Source of the DNA: Acidimicrobiia bacterium
Lineage (GTDB): Bacteria; Actinomycetota; Acidimicrobiia; Spongiisociales; UBA5794
NCBI GenBank assembly: GCA_013695075.1
Contig: JACDBE010000095.1
Span: forward strand, 1-6,569
Length of the DNA: 6,569 nt
Direction of reading: 5' to 3'
Part shown: one piece after another, positions 1 to 6,569 of the stretch
Position numbering within the stretch: position 1 is the first letter of the stretch
How the letters are laid out: the number at the start of each line of letters is the position of its first letter
Notes under the pieces: generated by a model
What the model was told of the DNA's origin: nothing
The model's input: only the letters and a program-made list of their open reading frames with translations
The model's database searches: none
Made by a program: the position numbers and the translations under genes

Positions 1-1
1 T

Positions 2-973
2 CACCGCGAGATCATCACCGAGATTGACCCAGGCTCCCCACAGGGAATCGCCTCCGCCGCCGCACGGCTCCGCGGCGCCGACGTGGTCGTCATCCAGCAC
101 GAGTTCGGCATCTACGGCGCCGACGACGGCGCCTCGGTCCTTGATCTCGTCGCCCGGCTGCACTGCCCGGTGGTGGTGGTGCTGCACACCGTCCTCACCG
201 ACCCCACCCCGGGTCAGCGGGCCATCATCGATGGGTTGGGCCGGGTCGCCGACGGTTTCGTGGCCTTGTCGCAATCTGCCCACGACCGGCTGATCACCCA
301 CTACCGCATCGAGCCGAGCCGGGTGGCCGTGGTCCCTCACGGGTCATCGTGGACCGTGCAGCCACCGCTGGTGCCACCCCGCAGGCGACTGCTCACCTGG
401 GGCCTGCTCGGTCCGGGCAAGGGCATCGAACGGGCCATCGACGCCATCGCCACCCTCGACCTCCCCGGGCCTCCGGTGACCTACCGGGTGGCGGGACAGA
501 TCCATCCCACGGTGCTCGCCCGGTACGGCGACTCCTACATGCAGCACCTCGAACGGCGCATAGCGGCCGGTGGTCTCGGCAACCAGGTGGTGTTCGACAA
601 CCGCTACCAGGACGATGACCACCTGCTGGGAGTGGTGGCCGCCGCCGATGTGGTGATCCTGCCCTACGACAACACCCAGCAGATCAGCTCGGGAGTGCTC
701 ACCGAGGCCATCTCCGCCGGCCGCCCGGTGGTGGCCACCGCCTTCCCCCACGCCATCGAGATGCTTCACGGCGGCGCCGGCATCGTGGTCGACCATGACG
801 ACCGGACGGGCATGAGCCGGGCCATCGCCACCCTGCTCACCGACGAACTGGCCTATCGCCGCGCCGCCGACGCCGCAGCCGCCATCAGCGCCGATCTGGG
901 CTGGGATGCCATCGCCCGACGTTTCACCGAGCTGTTGGCGCCACTGGCCGACAGGAACCGAGGCATCGCCTGA
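2..973 (+). CDS. Family 4 glycosyltransferase, 3' part (5' end outside window)
   Basis: This is a GT-B fold glycosyltransferase of family GT4, which transfers a sugar from a nucleotide-sugar donor to a glycan acceptor in the cytoplasm or at the membrane face. The reading frame is open from the left edge; 323 residues are visible, and roughly 80 N-terminal residues are probably missing compared with the usual length of about 400. Visible motifs, numbered in the fragment: QHEFGIYG (32-39), HTVL (62-65), VPHG (112-114 for PHG), GLLGPGKGI (134-142, the start of the C-terminal Rossmann domain), AGQIHP, and DVVILPYDN followed by SGVLTEAISAGRPVVAT around E235, the donor-binding region. In the GT4 E-x7-E motif the second Glu is E235, but the first position is Gln (Q227). 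The GTG at 83 is not the true start, because conserved sequence continues upstream of it. The gene ends in TGA, 85 nt before the GH130 gene, and the two probably form an operon. Donor and acceptor are unknown; mannose is suggested only by the GH130 neighbour. Confidence 0.9.
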   Translation, partial: HREIITEIDPGSPQGIASAAARLRGADVVVIQHEFGIYGADDGASVLDLVARLHCPVVVVLHTVLTDPTPGQRAIIDGLGRVADGFVALSQSAHDRLITHYRIEPSRVAVVPHGSSWTVQPPLVPPRRRLLTWGLLGPGKGIERAIDAIATLDLPGPPVTYRVAGQIHPTVLARYGDSYMQHLERRIAAGGLGNQVVFDNRYQDDDHLLGVVAAADVVILPYDNTQQISSGVLTEAISAGRPVVATAFPHAIEMLHGGAGIVVDHDDRTGMSRAIATLLTDELAYRRAADAAAAISADLGWDAIARRFTELLAPLADRNRGIA

Positions 974-989
974 GCCCGGCGCAGCCGGA

Positions 990-1008
990 GCTGCGCTATC
1001 AGCGCAGC
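990..1008 (+). other. Hairpin in the GT4-GH130 gap
   Basis: A perfect 8-bp inverted repeat (GCTGCGCT / AGCGCAGC) with a 3-nt ATC loop begins 16 nt after the glycosyltransferase stop codon. Only a short TTCC follows, so it lacks the U-run of a strong intrinsic terminator. It could be a weak terminator, an attenuator or an mRNA-stabilising hairpin that sets different levels for the two genes. The 9-mer GCGCAGCCG occurs at 979-987 and again at 1002-1010, overlapping the right arm. Confidence 0.4.
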
Positions 1009-1058
1009 CGTTCCAGAATCACGTGCCCAATGGGACGCATCGGCCACAATGGCGCCCC

Positions 1059-2510
1059 ATGGTCACCGTATCCCGTACCGGCCACGAGTTCCGCCCCGAC
1101 CCGTCGCGCGTCGTAGCCCAACCGTTCATCCCCGGGGTGTCCATGTTCGGCGCCGCTCCGCACCGCACCGAAGGCATCGTCGGACGGATCCTCGACCTCG
1201 ACCCCGATGACGCCAAGGCGCTGCTCGAGGAGACCCGCCTGCTGTTCGCCGACCGCCATCGCCGGCTCGAGGAGGTGTGGCTGGCCAGCTTCCAACAGGT
1301 GGCAGGCACCTCGGAGGCGATGGCGCAGGCAACCGGGGATCTCCGCCTCCTCCTGGGCGCAACCTTCACCCATGAGTACGCCATCGAAGCCGCCGCCCTG
1401 TGCAACCCGTCGATGGTGCCTGCGGCCTCGCCGGGCGACAACGGTGCCCTGCCGGTGATCCTCAGCCTGCGTGCCATCGGCGAGGGCCACATCTCGTCGA
1501 TCGAGTTCCGTAGCGGGACCGTGTCGGCCACCGGTGAGGTCACCATCGAACCGCCGACGGCGTACTGCCGGCTGGGGCGCCGCACCAGCCCCGAGTACGA
1601 CCGGGACATCTTCATCGCCAAGCTGGTCGAGATGGGGGCCGACGCCGCCGTGTGCAGCAGCGTCTTCGAGCGGCTGCCAGAAACCCCCGATCTGGGTCAG
1701 CTCGAGGAAGCGATCACCCGATACGAGAACGGCAACGCCGATTCGGATGCCATCCACCAGACCAGGCATCTGATCCACTGGCTGGCTTCGTCGAACTACC
1801 TGTTGACCTTCGACGACGGCCCCATCTGCGAGCGGGTGATCTCGCCGGCGGGACCGGCGGACAGCCGGGGCATGGAGGACGCCCGCATGGTGCGCTTTGT
1901 CGACGACGACGGGTCGGTCACCTACTACGCCACCTACACCGCCTTCGACGGCCAGCGGGTGCTCCCCCAGCTCATCGAAACGGACGACTTCCTCGAGTTC
2001 CGTATCGCCACCCTCAACGGGGCCTACGCCCAGAACAAGGGCATGGCCGTGTTCCCCAGGCGGGTCGAAGGGCAGTATCTGGCCCTGTCCCGCTACGACC
2101 AGGAGAGCCTGTTCCTCATGCGATCGGACCATCGCCGCTTCTGGCATCAGGCCGAACCGGTGTACGCCCCGACCCGACCCTGGGAGGTCATCCAAATCGG
2201 CAACTGCGGCTCGCCGCTGGAGACGGATGCTGGCTGGCTGGTCATCACCCACGGGGTGGCGCCGATGCGCCGCTACGTGCTGGGAGCGATCCTGCTCGAC
2301 GCCGCCGACCCCTCCCGCGTGGTGGGCAGCCTGCGCCGCCCCCTGCTCGAGCCTGACGCCGACGAGCGCGACGGTTACGTGCCCAACGTCGTCTACTCCT
2401 GCGGCGGGCTCATCCACGCCGGCCGCCTGGTACTCCCCTACGGCGCCGCCGACCAAAAGGTGCGGATCATGACCGCCGACCTCGACGAGCTCCTCGGCGA
2501 GATGACCTAG
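1059..2510 (+). CDS. GH130-family glycoside phosphorylase/hydrolase (putative beta-mannoside-active)
   Basis: This 483-residue cytoplasmic protein belongs to glycoside hydrolase family 130, whose studied members are beta-mannoside phosphorylases or beta-1,2-mannosidases with a five-bladed beta-propeller. No signal peptide is seen. An N-terminal RPDPSRVVAQPF segment (12-23) and a charged helical stretch (40-100) precede the propeller. Family-type motifs are THEYAIEAAALCNPSMVP (104-121), LRAIGEGHISSIEFRSG (137-153), GMEDARMV (271-278), QIGNCGSPLETDAGWLVITHGV (379-400), and VPNVVYSCG (441-449) followed by LPYGAADQ (459-466). By family analogy D274 in GMEDAR is the candidate general acid. The ATG at 1059 is chosen because homologues begin just before RPDPSRV and translation further upstream has no family resemblance. 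GTG at 1023 is an in-frame alternative. Neither has a clear Shine-Dalgarno sequence, so translation may depend on the upstream gene or on a leaderless transcript. Linkage to GT4 suggests synthesis, trimming or recycling of a mannose-type glycan. Phosphorolysis versus hydrolysis cannot be decided by eye. Confidence 0.92.
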   Translation: MVTVSRTGHEFRPDPSRVVAQPFIPGVSMFGAAPHRTEGIVGRILDLDPDDAKALLEETRLLFADRHRRLEEVWLASFQQVAGTSEAMAQATGDLRLLLGATFTHEYAIEAAALCNPSMVPAASPGDNGALPVILSLRAIGEGHISSIEFRSGTVSATGEVTIEPPTAYCRLGRRTSPEYDRDIFIAKLVEMGADAAVCSSVFERLPETPDLGQLEEAITRYENGNADSDAIHQTRHLIHWLASSNYLLTFDDGPICERVISPAGPADSRGMEDARMVRFVDDDGSVTYYATYTAFDGQRVLPQLIETDDFLEFRIATLNGAYAQNKGMAVFPRRVEGQYLALSRYDQESLFLMRSDHRRFWHQAEPVYAPTRPWEVIQIGNCGSPLETDAGWLVITHGVAPMRRYVLGAILLDAADPSRVVGSLRRPLLEPDADERDGYVPNVVYSCGGLIHAGRLVLPYGAADQKVRIMTADLDELLGEMT

Positions 2511-2557
2511 GTCCCTTCTTTCTGGGGAGGGTTCCGTTACACACCCAACGCCAGCGA

Positions 2558-2603
2558 CCCCTCCTCGGCTGCTCCGCAGCCACCTCTCTCCCAGAGGGAG
2601 GGG
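2558..2603. repeat. Compound inverted repeat between convergent genes (REP-like, possible bidirectional terminator)
   Basis: Three nested pairings are visible. CCCCTCC (2558-2564) pairs perfectly with GGAGGGG (2597-2603). Inside it, GGCTGC (2567-2572) and GCAGCC (2576-2581) form a 6-bp hairpin with a TCC loop. As an alternative to the outer stem, CCTCTCTC (2583-2590) pairs with GAGGGAGG (2594-2601) with one G-U pair. The layout, a pyrimidine-rich arm, a GC hairpin and a purine-rich arm in a convergent gap, resembles dispersed intergenic palindromic repeats seen in many bacteria. It lies 47 nt past the GH130 stop and 15 nt past the stop of the - strand gene, so it could end both transcripts. 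No clear U-run follows on either strand. Confidence 0.5.
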
Positions 2604-2618
2604 AAACAACCCGGTCCG

Positions 2619-3644
2619 TCACCACGGGACAGGCGGGAGCAGGGTGCCTAGGGCGGCAAGGGTGGATTCGGCGCCGCGGTTGAGGTTGACCCCGGTAGGG
2701 GTGAGCCCGTCGAACCCGGCGCCGGTGTCCGTGTCGTACATGGCCACCCCCAGGTCGTTGCGGCCAAGGAGCCAGTCGACGGCGGCTGCCCGGTGCCGCT
2801 CCCATGACGGGTCACCGGTGAGGACGGCGGCACGGGCGCAGGCGTCCGCCATCGCCCATGCCTCGATAGGTTGCTGGTCGAACCCGGGCCGCTGGTCCCC
2901 GGCGGCACGACCTTCCACCGGGGCAAAGCTGAACCCGGCCTCCCCGGTCTCCTCGACGACCAGCCAGTCGAGCAGCGCCAGGCCCTCGTCGACCATGGCA
3001 TCCTCACCGAGGGTGGAACCGGCGCCGATCAGCGCCTCGGGGATGCGGGCGTTGTCATAGGTGAGGCGATCGCGGGGCCATCGCCACGAGCCCGGCCGAG
3101 GCCGAGGCAAGAGGCGAGCGGCACGTTCGAGCTGTTCAGCCGCCCCCGCCGCTGCCGCTGCCGTGGCGTCAATCGCCCCCAGCGCGGCGTAGGCCACCGC
3201 CAGCGGATGGTGGGAGTCGAGATCGGCACCCGAGGCGAAGGCGGCTGCCGCCCGAGCGCGACTGTCGGCGTCGGGTGCGTTCCGGGCGGCCACCCCCAGA
3301 CCCCACAGGGCACGCCCGTGGGTGTCGTCGGTGGCCCCGTCGTCGGACCATTCCCCCGCCACGGTCTGGCGATTGCGCCAACCGCCGGCGATGCGGCCCT
3401 GCTCGACGAAGGTCAGGTAGCTGTCGAAGGCGGTGTGCTCGGCATCGCCCAGCCCAGCGGCGCGCCCCAGCACCACCAGGGCACGGGCGTTGTCGTCGGT
3501 ACACAGACCGTGGCGGAGCCGGGGCCGGTCGTGGTCGGCGTGCTCCATGAGCCCCCGGTCGGTGGTGAGCCGGAGCAGATGGTCGAACCGGACGGGCACG
3601 TCCGCCCACCGCCGATGCGACCCGGACTCACCGAGAGGATGCAC
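2619..3644 (-). CDS. Probable (alpha/alpha)6-barrel protein of the GT4/GH130-associated type
   Basis: This 341-residue protein resembles the domain found alone or at the C-terminus of some bacterial GT4 proteins, probably an (alpha/alpha)6 toroid. Its biochemical role is not established. Conserved-looking blocks are RFDHLLRLTTDRGLMEHA (19-36), HGLCTDDNARAL (45-56), GATDDTHGRALWGLG (103-117), WRWPRDRLTYDNARIPEALIGAG (187-209), FDQQPIEAWAMADA (255-268) and GVNLNRGAESTLAAL (318-332). The many Asp, Glu and aromatic residues in these blocks suit a carbohydrate-binding cleft. Ala-rich helices (120-180) fit the barrel. There is no signal peptide. The GTG at 3642-3644 is the first possible start after an in-frame stop, which is the sigma factor's own TGA. 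GTG at 3597-3599 is an alternative, just before the first conserved block. No Shine-Dalgarno is seen, and with a 15-nt gap translational coupling to the sigma gene is likely. It converges on the GH130 gene. It is often annotated as a glycosyltransferase, but no GT motif is present here. Confidence 0.82.
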   Translation of the reverse strand: MHPLGESGSHRRWADVPVRFDHLLRLTTDRGLMEHADHDRPRLRHGLCTDDNARALVVLGRAAGLGDAEHTAFDSYLTFVEQGRIAGGWRNRQTVAGEWSDDGATDDTHGRALWGLGVAARNAPDADSRARAAAAFASGADLDSHHPLAVAYAALGAIDATAAAAAGAAEQLERAARLLPRPRPGSWRWPRDRLTYDNARIPEALIGAGSTLGEDAMVDEGLALLDWLVVEETGEAGFSFAPVEGRAAGDQRPGFDQQPIEAWAMADACARAAVLTGDPSWERHRAAAVDWLLGRNDLGVAMYDTDTGAGFDGLTPTGVNLNRGAESTLAALGTLLPPVPW

Positions 3645-3659
3645 GTCCGGAAGAGCGGC

Positions 3660-4703
<1,044 letters not shown>

Positions 4704-4713
4704 CGACCTGCTG

Positions 4714-4719
4714 TCCTCC
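4714..4719 (-). promoter_or_regulatory. Ribosome binding site deciding the sigma factor start
   Basis: On the - strand GGAGGA stands 10 nt before the ATG at 4701-4703. The longer in-frame start at 4773-4775 has no comparable purine-rich motif, so this site favours the 347-residue protein. Confidence 0.6.
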
Positions 4720-4764
4720 AGCCCTTTGTTCGTTGCAGCGGCGGCCCAAATCGAGCCGCACACC

Positions 4765-4795
4765 TCCGCGCTCATCCGTCATCCGCGCTCATCCG
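4765..4795. repeat. 14-bp direct repeat upstream of the sigma factor gene
   Basis: TCCGCGCTCATCCG occurs at 4765-4778 and again, identical, at 4782-4795, separated by TCA (period 17). It lies 62-92 nt upstream of the preferred sigma factor start, within its likely 5' leader. It could be a paired regulator-binding site or a local tandem duplication. Confidence 0.6.
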
Positions 4796-4938
4796 CCGCC
4801 CGCCCCGTACGGGACGTGGCTCACCACGACACCGGCTCATGGCAGCGCTTCCCGACGATCCCCCCGAGGCGACGACCCCCAGGATCGACCGATCTGCGGG
4901 GGAGGCTCGTGAAACGTGTCACAAGGTCATGTGTCTTC

Positions 4939-4967
4939 AATATCACACAAATCGCCGCTCTTGTGAA
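4939..4967 (-). promoter_or_regulatory. Candidate promoter for the sigma factor operon
   Basis: On the - strand TTCACA (4962-4967, 5 of 6 matches to TTGACA) is followed after exactly 17 nt by GATATT (4939-4944, 4 of 6 to TATAAT), inside the only AT-richer island nearby. Use of it would give a leader of roughly 230 nt carrying the direct repeat and dyads. On the + strand the weaker pair GTCACA (4918-4923) and TATCAC (4941-4946), also 17 nt apart with 4 of 6 matches each, could serve the DUF255 gene and would overlap it. These are pattern matches only. Confidence 0.3.
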
Positions 4968-5074
4968 CCCAGTATCTCGGGTTTCTGGCCTCAAAGTGAC
5001 CAACACCCCCCACCACCGGGGCATTCCCGGCCCGTGGGATCAACTCGTCGGCAGGCGGGGGTACGGTGGAGGCC

Positions 5075-6569
5075 GTGCCCAACCGCCTGGCCACCGCTTC
5101 CAGCCCCTACCTGTTGCAGCACGCCGACAACCCCGTCGACTGGTTCGAGTGGGGCATCGAGGCGTTCGATGTCGCCGGTGACACCGGGCGCCCGGTGATG
5201 CTGTCGGTGGGGTACGCCACCTGCCACTGGTGCCACGTGATGGCCCACGAGTCCTTCGAGGACCCCGTCACCGCCGCTTACCTCAACGAGCACTTCGTCA
5301 GCGTCAAGGTGGATCGGGAGGAACGTCCCGACGTCGACCGCATCTACATGGACGCGGTGCAGGCGATGACTGGCCAGGGCGGCTGGCCGATGACGGTCTT
5401 CCTCACCGCCGATGGGGCGCCCTTCCTCGCCGGCACCTACTACCCCAAGGCCGCTCGGGGCGGTTACCCGTCGTTCCGCCAGGTGCTCGAGTCGGTGGTC
5501 GACGCCTGGGCCAACCGGCGTCCCGAGCTCGCCGACCAGGCACAGCGGCTGACGGCGGTGGTGCGTACCGGCATCCCCGTCGCCGACACCGCCCCCGCCG
5601 CCGACACGCTCCAACGCGCGGTCGACGCTTGGCTGGCCTCCTTCGACCGGACCTACGGAGGGTTCGGCGGAGCCCCCAAGTTCCCCCAGGTTCCCAACCT
5701 GGAGCTGGTGCTGCGTCTGCTCGCCTCGGGATCGATGCCCGATCGGGCAGATGACCTGAGGATGATGCTCACCGCGACCCTGGACTCCATGCACGCCGGT
5801 GGCATCTACGACCATCTGGCAGGGGGGTTTGCCCGCTACGCCACCGACCGTCGCTGGCTAATCCCCCACTTCGAGAAGATGCTTTACGACAACGCCCAGC
5901 TTGCCAGGCTCTACCTGCGGGCGTGGCAGGTGACCGGGATCGAGCGCTACCGGGTGGTCGCCGTGGAGACCCTGGAGTACCTGCTCACCGACCTGGCCGA
6001 CCCCGCCGGCGGGTTCCACTCCGGTGAGGACGCCGACGCCGCCGGGGTCGAGGGCAGCCATGCGGTGTGGACATGGGACGATCTGGGCGATGTGCTCGGC
6101 GACGAGCGCCCCTTCGCCGCCGCCGCCTACGGAGCCACCCCCGAGGGCAACTTCGAGGGGTCGAACATCCTCCAGCTGGCAGACGACCTCGCCGTGGTCG
6201 CCGACCGCTTGGGGATCTCGCTACGCGACGCCGAGCAGCGCCTGGCCCGGATCCGTCGCCTTCTGCTGGTGCGGCGCCGCACCCGAGTGCAGCCCGCCGT
6301 CGACGACAAGGTGGTCACCGCCTGGAACGGGCTGGCGCTGACCGCGTTCGCCGAGGCGGCCGGGGTGCTCAACGACGCCCGATTCCGCGGCGCCGCCGTC
6401 GACCTTGCTGAGTTCATGGTGGCCAACCTCATGACCGAAGACGGAGGGCTGCTGCGGTCGTGGCGGCACGGTCGACCGGGTCCGGGCGGCTTCTGCGACG
6501 ACTACGCCGCCACCGCCATCGGACTGTTTGCGGTGTACGCCCTCACCGGGGAGCGTCCCTGGTTCGAGC
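5075..6569 (+). CDS. DUF255 / YyaL-type protein (thioredoxin-like domain plus (alpha/alpha)6 domain), 3' end outside window
   Basis: The frame is open from GTG 5075 to the right edge, giving 498 visible residues. Family members have about 650-700, so roughly a quarter is missing. The N-terminal thioredoxin-like domain carries SSPYLLQHADNPVDW (9-23), the CxxC motif CHWCH with C50 and C53, VDREERPDVDRIYMD (79-93) and GGWPMTVFLTADG (102-114). The following helical domain, related in fold to N-acylglucosamine 2-epimerase-like barrels, shows YGGFGGAPKFPQ (194-205), GGIYDHLAGGFARYATDRRW (242-261), PHFEKMLYDNAQ (264-275), SGEDADA (316-322) and DDKVVTAWNGL (410-420). The family is widespread, including human SPATA20, and its function is not established; a redox-linked or sugar-binding role is guesswork. 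The start is chosen because homologues begin MPNRLA-, exactly as here. GTG 5066 is an alternative. GGAGG at 5068-5072 is too close to 5075 to be a good ribosome binding site. It is divergent from the sigma gene and has no obvious partner in the window. Confidence 0.94.
   Translation, partial: MPNRLATASSPYLLQHADNPVDWFEWGIEAFDVAGDTGRPVMLSVGYATCHWCHVMAHESFEDPVTAAYLNEHFVSVKVDREERPDVDRIYMDAVQAMTGQGGWPMTVFLTADGAPFLAGTYYPKAARGGYPSFRQVLESVVDAWANRRPELADQAQRLTAVVRTGIPVADTAPAADTLQRAVDAWLASFDRTYGGFGGAPKFPQVPNLELVLRLLASGSMPDRADDLRMMLTATLDSMHAGGIYDHLAGGFARYATDRRWLIPHFEKMLYDNAQLARLYLRAWQVTGIERYRVVAVETLEYLLTDLADPAGGFHSGEDADAAGVEGSHAVWTWDDLGDVLGDERPFAAAAYGATPEGNFEGSNILQLADDLAVVADRLGISLRDAEQRLARIRRLLLVRRRTRVQPAVDDKVVTAWNGLALTAFAEAAGVLNDARFRGAAVDLAEFMVANLMTEDGGLLRSWRHGRPGPGGFCDDYAATAIGLFAVYALTGERPWFE

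Larger units (their letters stand above)
4704..5074. other. Divergent intergenic region between sigma factor and DUF255 gene
   Basis: No convincing gene was found in these 371 bases. From left to right they hold the sigma factor ribosome binding site, a 14-bp direct repeat (4765-4795), a perfect 10-bp palindrome CCCGTACGGG (4804-4813), a 5-bp hairpin CGTGG/CCACG with a CTCA loop (4815-4828), and a larger imperfect dyad (4876-4902) built from CCCCC/GGGGG around GGATC/GATCT. Next comes an AT-richer island (4911-5000, 43 of 90 bases G or C; the first 40 bases only 16). The island contains a 7-bp inverted repeat TCACAAG (4919-4925) / CTTGTGA (4960-4966) and the half-sites TGTGT (4930-4934) and ACACA (4945-4949). 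Promoters for both flanking genes probably lie in this island. Confidence 0.7.

Noticed and set aside
83..85. GTG as the true start of the GT4 gene
   Set aside because: In-frame sequence before it (HREIITEIDPGSP...) continues the Rossmann-like domain, so the start lies left of the window.
906..1058. N-terminal extension of GH130 into the end of the GT4 gene
   Set aside because: It would overlap the GT4 coding region in another frame and adds Pro/Ser/Ala-rich sequence without family resemblance; ATG 1059 fits the family start.
999..2609. Long open frame on the - strand opposite the GH130 gene
   Set aside because: The + strand frame carries clear GH130 motifs. The antisense product is rich in Gly, Val, His and Arg with no recognisable motif, typical of third-position GC bias.
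4704..4775. N-terminal extension of the sigma factor from the ATG at 4773-4775
   Set aside because: The 24 extra residues do not look like sigma sequence, no ribosome binding site precedes that ATG, and the start lies within a direct repeat; GGAGGA favours ATG 4703.
4930..4949. CRP/FNR-type operator TGTGT...ACACA
   Set aside because: Half-site spacing differs from the TGTGA-N6-TCACA consensus and the inner bases are not symmetric, so no regulator family can be named.
4991..5815. Open frame on the - strand opposite the DUF255 gene
   Set aside because: The + strand frame encodes the conserved CHWCH and GGWPMTVFL motifs; the antisense product is low-complexity Gly/Val/His.

Overview
The window comes from a chromosome with high GC content (estimated by eye at roughly two thirds GC). 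GTG starts, strong G/C at third codon positions and long shadow reading frames opposite the real genes suggest a high-GC actinobacterium. The sigma factor and the GH130 and DUF255 homologues fit Actinobacteria, possibly Acidimicrobiia, but no marker here fixes the taxon. There are five protein genes, two of them cut by the window edges. I found no tRNA, rRNA, CRISPR array, insertion sequence or integrase.

Left part (1-2510, + strand): the 3' end of a family 4 glycosyltransferase is followed 85 nt later by a complete GH130-family glycoside phosphorylase/hydrolase. A short perfect hairpin lies in the gap. The two genes read in the same direction and probably form an operon that builds or remodels a mannose-type oligo- or polysaccharide. 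The substrate is not proven.

Middle (2511-2618): a short convergent intergenic region holds a compound inverted repeat that looks like a dispersed palindromic element and may also end transcription from both sides. Facing the first operon on the - strand is a protein with the conserved motifs of a probable (alpha/alpha)6-barrel family that is often linked to GT4 and GH130 proteins. It lies 15 nt downstream of, and in the same frame as, a complete sigma-70 family sigma factor, also on the - strand. The sigma factor and the barrel protein are probably co-transcribed.

Right part (4704-6569): a divergent intergenic region contains a 14-bp direct repeat, several dyads and an AT-richer island with a promoter-like sequence. 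It separates the sigma factor from a + strand DUF255/YyaL-type protein (thioredoxin-like domain plus an (alpha/alpha)6 domain). That protein stays open to the right edge.

Working picture (inference): GT4, GH130 and the barrel protein form one carbohydrate module split over two convergent transcripts. One half sits behind a housekeeping-type sigma factor, which may tie it to sigma-factor expression. The DUF255 gene is probably an independent neighbour.
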